From Chiua virens (taxonomy: Eukaryota; Basidiomycota; Agaricomycetes; Boletales; Boletaceae), in assembly GCA_019787685.1 (NCBI GenBank), contig JAHNUO010000017.1:496001-560000 (forward strand): a stretch of 64,000 bases of DNA. The letters run 5' to 3'. A program made the translations under genes and the position numbers. Numbering within the stretch: the stretch's first letter is position 1; each line of letters opens with the position of its first letter. Under the pieces are notes generated by a model. The model ran no database searches. It saw only the letters and a program-made list of their open reading frames with translations, and had not been told where the DNA came from. Positions 57,984 through 64,000 of this stretch are shown piece after piece.

Positions 57984-60908
57984 ATGGATATAATCGACAA
58001 TGATACAAAGGATGTCCGCTGGTGCCTTAGCAAGTCTGAGACCCGAGGGCTACTGAAAGCCTTGTTCCCTGACTCTATCCTATTTGGTTCTTCGCACCCA
58101 AGGGTAATAACCATGTCAGACGTCCTGAACGACTTACGTGATGAAAAGCTCTACGGAATGACAAAGGGTGTGGAGGAGCACTGGGTTGGGTTTCCGAATT
58201 CCAAGGGGAAAAGCACAGCTGAAGCGAACATGGCGACATTTTTGAATAACATTTTTGAATCAATCGAGAACTTCACCAGAAAGAAGACCAACAGGTCTAG
58301 TCAAAGCTTTTCTTACCGTTCATCAACATATGGCTGACATGACCTATCTCAGGAGATGGCATGGGTGAGGGGCCAAAAAATTCTTCACGGGGTCTTATCT
58401 TCAATGAAAACCGGACCTGGTCCTCAGTACAGATGATGCTGATTCAGACTGGAGAGACGTCCTTGTCTTCGGGGAGATGAAGAGCAAGAATAGTGGCAAC
58501 ACACAGAGCATTTCTTACATGGAGATCACTGGGAAAACCAGTGTATTATTATACGCTCAGGATGGGAGACATGCCACTCCTTCCCTTTGAATTTTAGGAG
58601 CCCATGTCGGTTTGACTTTTTTCGACTGAGGAGGCTCACTCGAAACACATTTCATTGACATTCATACTGATCCGGAAATTTTCCTACACATCATAGTTGG
58701 TCTCGCCACTGCCACTTTTGCCCAGCTTAGTTTCAATGTTTCGCTGCTTGATGACAGCAGGAACAAGTGCATGTTGATCGCATGGAAAGGGGAGTCAGAA
58801 ATGAAGGTCACCATCGACAACTTACTCTTCATCTCGGATATTATGCATGGACGCAGGACAACCATCTGGGCTGGCTCGATGGAGTTTAAGTTGAATGGCG
58901 CCAATTCCAAGTCTGCCAGTGACTCCAAGTCGGTGAGCTTGAAGTGGCCTCACACACGAAGAGGGGTTGTCATTAAAGACTCTTGGATTGATCTGTTATG
59001 GAAATACACAGAAGGATCTATCCTAGTGCTCCTGAATGCCACTGGAGTCATAGGTGTCCCGATGCTCGTACATGAAGGACAGGTTCGAGGTCCTCATCTA
59101 ACTCATCCCAATACTCTAATCAACAAATCGACACATTTACTACATTCCCTCCTGTCCAAAGCCAGTCACAGTGCGGACCACCGTCAATATGAGTTATGGG
59201 TTCTCTTGTGGCTCATAACTGAGCCCATCGGATTCGAGATTCTTGGGTTCAACTCCCTTGCTGAACTCCTCATCGCGTTCATCGATTATGTTCTGGGTAT
59301 GTTAAATTCACTTGCTATTCATCAACATTTACTAATTGAATCGCACATTCCAGCCCACAAAGATGCGATTGAAAAGCAGGCATTCTGCATCGCAATATTA
59401 GTTTATTCAACCTTCTACTTGTCATATGGGATGGAACTGACGACTGCATGCAATTTCTTGATGTCCTCCCTGAGGAGACACGGGAATGCCTGTATCAACA
59501 AATCAAGGCATCCGTTTCCCATCATGGACTTCTCGCTGACTGGGGCTATGCTGTCCCTATGGGGCCCATTTCTTCTCAGCCTACTACCCACCCCTCTACC
59601 CCTGATCCCAGATCTGATTCAGTCGAGCCCAGGGATTGCGGTGAAGGTGCCATTCCTACATTGCTTCATGGTGATCAACTGGCTCGGAACACAGTGCAGT
59701 ATGTCCCAGTCTCTAAGCTGGGACAAGATCACGAGGTAAAGCTTCCTGTGGCAGGGGAACCAGTAGACCCTGCCAGACCTTCAATCGATACCAATCTGTT
59801 GTACTGCACGGTAAGTCCACAACCATTCATACAGCCAATCAGCTGAGGAATCGATTTAGGGAATGGTCATGGATGGCTGCCAAGCTGGTGATTGCAGGGC
59901 CTGGAAAGCCAGTGGTACATCACCCAGCCCATGATCTCGAGTCCATGTTCTATGTGCTAGTCGGAATATGCGTGCTCCTGAACTGACCCCACGAAATAAA
60001 GGCCAAGGGGGACCTTTCATGTTTCAATACATATTTTAACTCTTTTCATCCTAGCACCACAAAGACAACGACAATCCAGTTGAATCTCGGCTGGTCTGCC
60101 AATATACTCCCACAAATTTGTTAGAACAGACTGGATTCATAGGACCCGGTTGTCCCGAGGGCAGAGTCACTGCTCTGGTGACTTACCTGATGGTGAAGCT
60201 CAAGATGATATTGTGGAGGATGGAGAGAGAGAAGATTGTCATTTTGTATATACAGTAGAACATGTTTATATATCTACTGTAATGCTATGCTGTACCTGTA
60301 GTGAGGAGTAATGGTACTGCATTGATGATTGTAACTAATTGTATTGTAGTGCCTAAGGTACTACAATAAGTCTATAGTCGTTCTGGTACTTCCAGAGCAC
60401 GGGAACCTTGGAACTTCCGGAAGCGGAAGCCTCGGAAGCGCGGGAACTACCCGGAACGGTCGGAACAGTTTATACATATTCCAACAAAATTGCACCTTAC
60501 TTCCAGCCATTGATCCCACTCCTTAACAAGCTCCGTATGGGAATAGTCTCCCCAATGAACTTCTCAAACAGCCATTTCCTCTCCGATGAGAGTCAACTCA
60601 CCCATGAATTTATGATCAATGCTTTGCTTGAGGTGCTATGTGATCTACAGGACAACAGATGGGTTCCAACATCATGCCCCTTGGACCCCAATGATGTATT
60701 GTTACCCCTTGCATTGCTGGTAGCTTCGTCAGGTTCCAATGGCTCAGACTCTGAGTCCACTGAGGTGGAATCACCTGCCTTCCAGGGACAACAGCGCCTT
60801 ACTTTACGTACACGACGTCCTGCTCCCATCTGTGCGATCAGTGGATCTGGCTTTACTCCCTCCCAATCACCAGCTTCCTCAGGTTCCATGAGTTTAAATC
60901 AAAGATGA
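57984..60908 (+). pseudogene. FunK1-type fungal protein kinase, multiply disrupted
   Basis: The N-terminal region (57984-58290) is followed by an intron and the kinase N-lobe: a KPDLVLSTDDADSDWRDVLV segment, GLTFFD-GGSLETHFIDIH and GVVIKDSW, which holds the ATP-binding Lys. An intron (GTATGT to TTCCAG, about 59298-59352) precedes the catalytic loop, where one base is missing. In the shifted frame it reads ILHRNIS, with Asn for the catalytic Asp, and the metal loop reads LADWGY. HDLESMFYVLVG and a C-terminal part (60480-60908, PYFQPLIPLLNKLRMGIV) follow. In-frame TGAs occur near 58365, 58400, 58588 and 58627, at least two where CGA is expected. About 0.36 kb of foreign sequence splits the last exon. 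Dead gene. Confidence 0.8.
60385..60470 (+). repeat. CGGAA/GGAAC-rich low-complexity tract
   Basis: Many short copies of CGGAA, GGAAC and GGAAG in about 85 bases. It lies at the right end of the sequence inserted into the FunK1 gene and could be the terminus of a small element. Confidence 0.5.
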
Positions 60909-61306
60909 CTGTCCAGCATCGATCACGAGCAGCATCAGGACACAAAACATTTGTGACCAATGCCCAGGCCTCTTGCCCCATTCCCACGCTCTCGTGTGTG
61001 GTATTCCTCCACTGCTCCAAACCCCCATCGCACCAAGATATAGGCTTTACTGTTCTAATTTCATATACATCTCATCAATAAACAATCCTTATTTGCAGCC
61101 AAGTTCTTCCCTTTCGCTTATGCGTCTGTATTTTTTTTCTTATTCATAGCTGGCGCATTCTATTACATATGGGGCAGGAGACTGCCTTGTTACTTATAGA
61201 TTTCTGACGTACTAGTGGATGTTATCCAATACACTGCTCGCTTACCAGAATATAAAATACTGGTGTTACACATGCAAATATTCCTGCTGGTCTTCGTCAA
61301 CCCATC
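60909..61306. other. intergenic region with a TATA-like box
   Basis: No gene. TATAAAATA at about 61252 lies 50 bases above the next start codon. Confidence 0.4.
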
Positions 61307-63430
61307 ATGGCTCTCAAACGAAAGGTAGGCTACGACGGAAGCTCCAAGTCAGATGATAACACAGACAACGACTTGGCGGATGAGAACCCAGACTCAAAGT
61401 GCCTGTGGGCCGAAGTTGACATTGAGGTGTTACCCGGTGAATTTTCATCCCACTCTCAAGCTCTGCTACATCATGGTCATTTGCTCACTACTAATCCCTG
61501 TTCAAAATGTTTAGAAGCTGAGATCTGGTGATCTTCATGGAATGGAAGAGGGACTGGCGGTAGAATGGCTCAGATGCAAAATTTCAAACGACTTCAAGTT
61601 GATCAGCATGGGAAACGCAAGTCGAGACACCTTGCCACCCTTGATGCTGTGACCAAGGACCTGGAGGTGAATCCCATGGCACCCAGTTCAAGTACAGAGT
61701 TGCAACACAATTTGAGGCCATGTCCATGACCTGTCTCAAATCTAAGCAAGCTGATTTACAAGAAACCCTTGCGAGCCAGCCATCACAAGAATCACCACCT
61801 GTTCAACCATCTTTCACTCTAGCAATGCCTGGTCAACAGTTTGGGTTCAGAGTGCCGGATAGCAACACTGATCACTTTGGTTCTCGGGAGCATTTTCCAG
61901 CTCTGTCAAATCCATCCCAGCCTCACTCATCTTGTTCCAGCTCTCTCTTCTCTGGTGCAGGGCCCTCCCATACCTCTACTGCCCCTACATCTCGTACTCC
62001 CTCCATTTGTCATTCCAGTCATGGTGTTGAGGAGGGCCTCTCGCGTCGCCGTTCCTCCCATCTTTACAAGCTTACTCTCACTTCTCAGTCAGGCATCAAG
62101 GCACCTACACAGATATCTCGTGCTGTGGTATCATCTTTTGCTCAGCATCCTTCGCATGAAAGGAATCCTTGTATGGGAGAGGCTGCTCTGCGTGTCTTAG
62201 GTAGTGCGTCATTCTTACCTCAATTTTCCTAGAAGTGCTTCCATTTCGGTTTACAGGACAGGATGGAGGATCAGCGGCGCCCCACCCCCCTCCACCCACT
62301 TCTGCTGCTGTGCTGTTCGATGAACCAGCTGTCGACCTGGAGATGGACTCCCCTCCATGCCGCACCAGCCTATGTTGCACACCATCTTTTTACCAATCGC
62401 CTCATGACCTTGACAAGGAGCATGGTATACTTGCGTTGAACAACGTCGGCATGGGTACCAATTTTGAAATAGATGAGGCACTGCTGAGTGAAGACGAACA
62501 GATTGCCAAAGCAGCGGTTTGACATGACGACTTGGACATGATCCAGCATGGGGTTTCTCAAACTCTGGGTGAGTCTTACTCACCATCGAGACCATTGATT
62601 AACATGTGTGCCTCAGCTGGTCATGCATCCGTGCATCCAGTGGGAGAGATTGAAGGGCCGTGTCTCTCCTATTCAGAAGGTATGGCACTAATATCTATAT
62701 CCCTTCAATGCTCATCCAGATGTTTCATTGAATAATAGCTAACACTACGTTTTTCCATCAAGATGTTGAAGATGTCGTTGCTGGGCACCATCAACGCAAC
62801 CGCGCTCCTCACCTTCCCAGCAATTCACAATTGGCTGCTGTCAGGCATCAACAATGATCTGTCTCCACACTGCACAACACAAATAGCGCACCAGCAAGCG
62901 CAACACAACTCATATCGAACCAATGTGAAGCCACGCAACCACCAGAAGCTACCTCCCAGTCCAACCAGCATGTCAAACCCAGTCAGTTGAAACCCCAGAT
63001 TGCATCCACGACAGAAGGTGCAAACCCATCTCAACTACAATTCTACGAGCCGGCCATCTGTGATATCATTGAACAAGCGAAGCAGTTTTCTCACTGTGAC
63101 ACTGCGTCCATCAACGCTTTCCCACACCAAGTTGAGTTCAACAAGCTTGCTCTGGAGTATGTCAAGGAAGCAACACAGGAGAGACGTACTCAGTCGTTGT
63201 TTGTCCCTAATGGTCATCATATCATAGGATGCTACTATGACTGACTTGTAATGTAGGTTGGTGGCCGCAATACACCAATGATATCTGCAAATTGGTAGGT
63301 CCACATTACATATTACTCTACCTACTAATCATACTCTGAGAGCTATGGGAAGATCTCGGGAATTGGCAATCTTGGTTGAGGAAAAGGGCTCGTCTGTATG
63401 TCACACAATGCTATCAATGGGACTGTCATA
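61307..63430 (+). CDS. DUF6532-like protein, N-terminal half, multi-exon, possibly truncated
   Basis: Several coding-like segments line up: a start at 61307 (MALKRK then an acidic stretch), a Ser/Pro/Gln-rich region (61720-62220) and an acidic region (62240-62520). A more ordered part (about 62950-63400) contains QFYEPAICDIIEQAKQ and LEYVKEATQERR, then exons read GWWPQYTNDICKL and LWEDLGNWQSWLRKRARLYV. Introns at about 63213-63254 and 63297-63342 have good borders. The ordered part resembles the N-terminal half of the DUF6532 family, of unknown function. The expected C-terminal half does not follow, so the gene is broken or its end is unseen. Exon joins before 62950 are uncertain. Confidence 0.45.
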
Positions 63431-64000
63431 TACCGCTCCATTCTTCGTTCCTCTGGATATAACTCCATTTCTCTTAGACGATAACTCCAGGTCGATCTCC
63501 CTCAGGACACAACTCTGCGACCCCGGACCTCCATTACATATATATGTTTCCTCTTTTATTTTAGTACATAACCTGTGTCTTGCTTACGAGCACAGCTCCA
63601 GCTTTCTCAGTACCCGACTTACCTCCGGCTATGTAGTTTCCCGATCTTCTGTCTTACTCAGTTCTTACCAACTCTGTTACTAATCTCCATTCCACTCCGA
63701 GTATATAAACTGTAGTACCCTGACTGTGTACCCTAAGTCTGAATATTAGTTTATTTGTACGACTCACTCTGAACACTCTGTAAGACCTTGACAGTCTTTA
63801 CTCCACTCAACTCCACTTTATGTGTTAAGTCATATATCTACCTCTGTTCTCCGTATGTCCGAAATATAGGGACAGACTATGACAAGGGTGCACCACATAC
63901 AGTGAAGCCAAGTCCCGTCCGACGCTACAACTCTGGAGATCTGGAGTTGGCTACCTCCGAGTCGCACGGTCTCTAACAGGGACGTGGAGAATCAGCATGA
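63431..64000. other. possible repeat or LTR-like sequence at window end
   Basis: AT-rich with a GTATATAAAC box near 63703 and short ACTC-rich runs. It replaces the expected continuation of the DUF6532-like frame, so it may be an insertion; no border is defined. Confidence 0.3.

Noticed and set aside
1..64000. tRNA or rRNA genes
   Set aside because: Scanning for a T-loop type GGTTCRANTCC box with a matching cloverleaf gave nothing convincing, and no rRNA-like stretch was seen.

Overview
The window is nuclear DNA from a basidiomycete fungus, most likely an Agaricomycete. The genes are intron-dense: introns are mostly 45-60 nt, with GT donors and AG acceptors. The protein content fits that class: FunK1 kinase, Plavaka-type transposase, TET/JBP dioxygenase beside KDZ transposase, GH5 subfamily 5 endoglucanase, and multi-exon G-domain GTPases. 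I cannot place it below class level.

Left half (about 4-32 kb) is host-gene territory. It holds a WD40 fragment, two tandem broken P-loop GTPase paralogues (6.1-8.5 kb, minus), a small coiled-coil gene (10.0-10.7 kb, minus), and the U5 snRNP helicase BRR2 (11.2-18.5 kb, plus, 15 exons). It also holds a trehalose-6-phosphate phosphatase gene of the TPS2 type (19.5-23.5 kb, minus, 12 exons, 985 aa), a secreted GH5 endoglucanase (24.3-25.7 kb, minus, 8 exons, 355 aa), a dead PHO80/PCL-type cyclin (26.8-27.7 kb), two decayed paralogues of an unnamed fungal family (18.9 and 28.0 kb), and an intact 635-aa GTPase (29.6-32.3 kb, minus, 15 exons). Most lesions in these pseudogenes are single-base indels.

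At 32.7-36.1 kb lies an inverted, 5'-truncated, dead copy of the TPS2 gene. Its left breakpoint falls inside the unusually long first intron of the parent. A ~100-bp direct repeat (29.4 and 36.1 kb) brackets the block made of the intact GTPase and this dead copy.

Right half (36-64 kb) is a mobile-element island. It contains fragments of a DUF6532-like family at both ends, a TET/JBP-like dioxygenase remnant facing a KDZ-type transposase remnant, and two copies (A, 42.0-46.5 kb; B, 51.1-56.2 kb) of a gag-only LTR retrotransposon with ~613-bp LTRs and no recognisable pol. It also contains a Plavaka-type DNA transposase gene (48.6-56.9 kb) and a dead FunK1 kinase (58.0-60.9 kb). Element B sits inside the Plavaka coding sequence with a CCGC(T) target duplication, and a 685-bp solo LTR sits inside element B with a CCATC duplication, giving a three-level nest. 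Nonsense codons in this half are mostly TGA or TAA where CGA or CAA is expected, which points to C-to-T decay of silenced repeats.

The intact genes are ordinary cell functions (splicing, trehalose synthesis, cell-wall glucan hydrolysis). They show no sign of acting as one pathway. Exon coordinates were read by eye from splice consensus and phase and may be off by a base.
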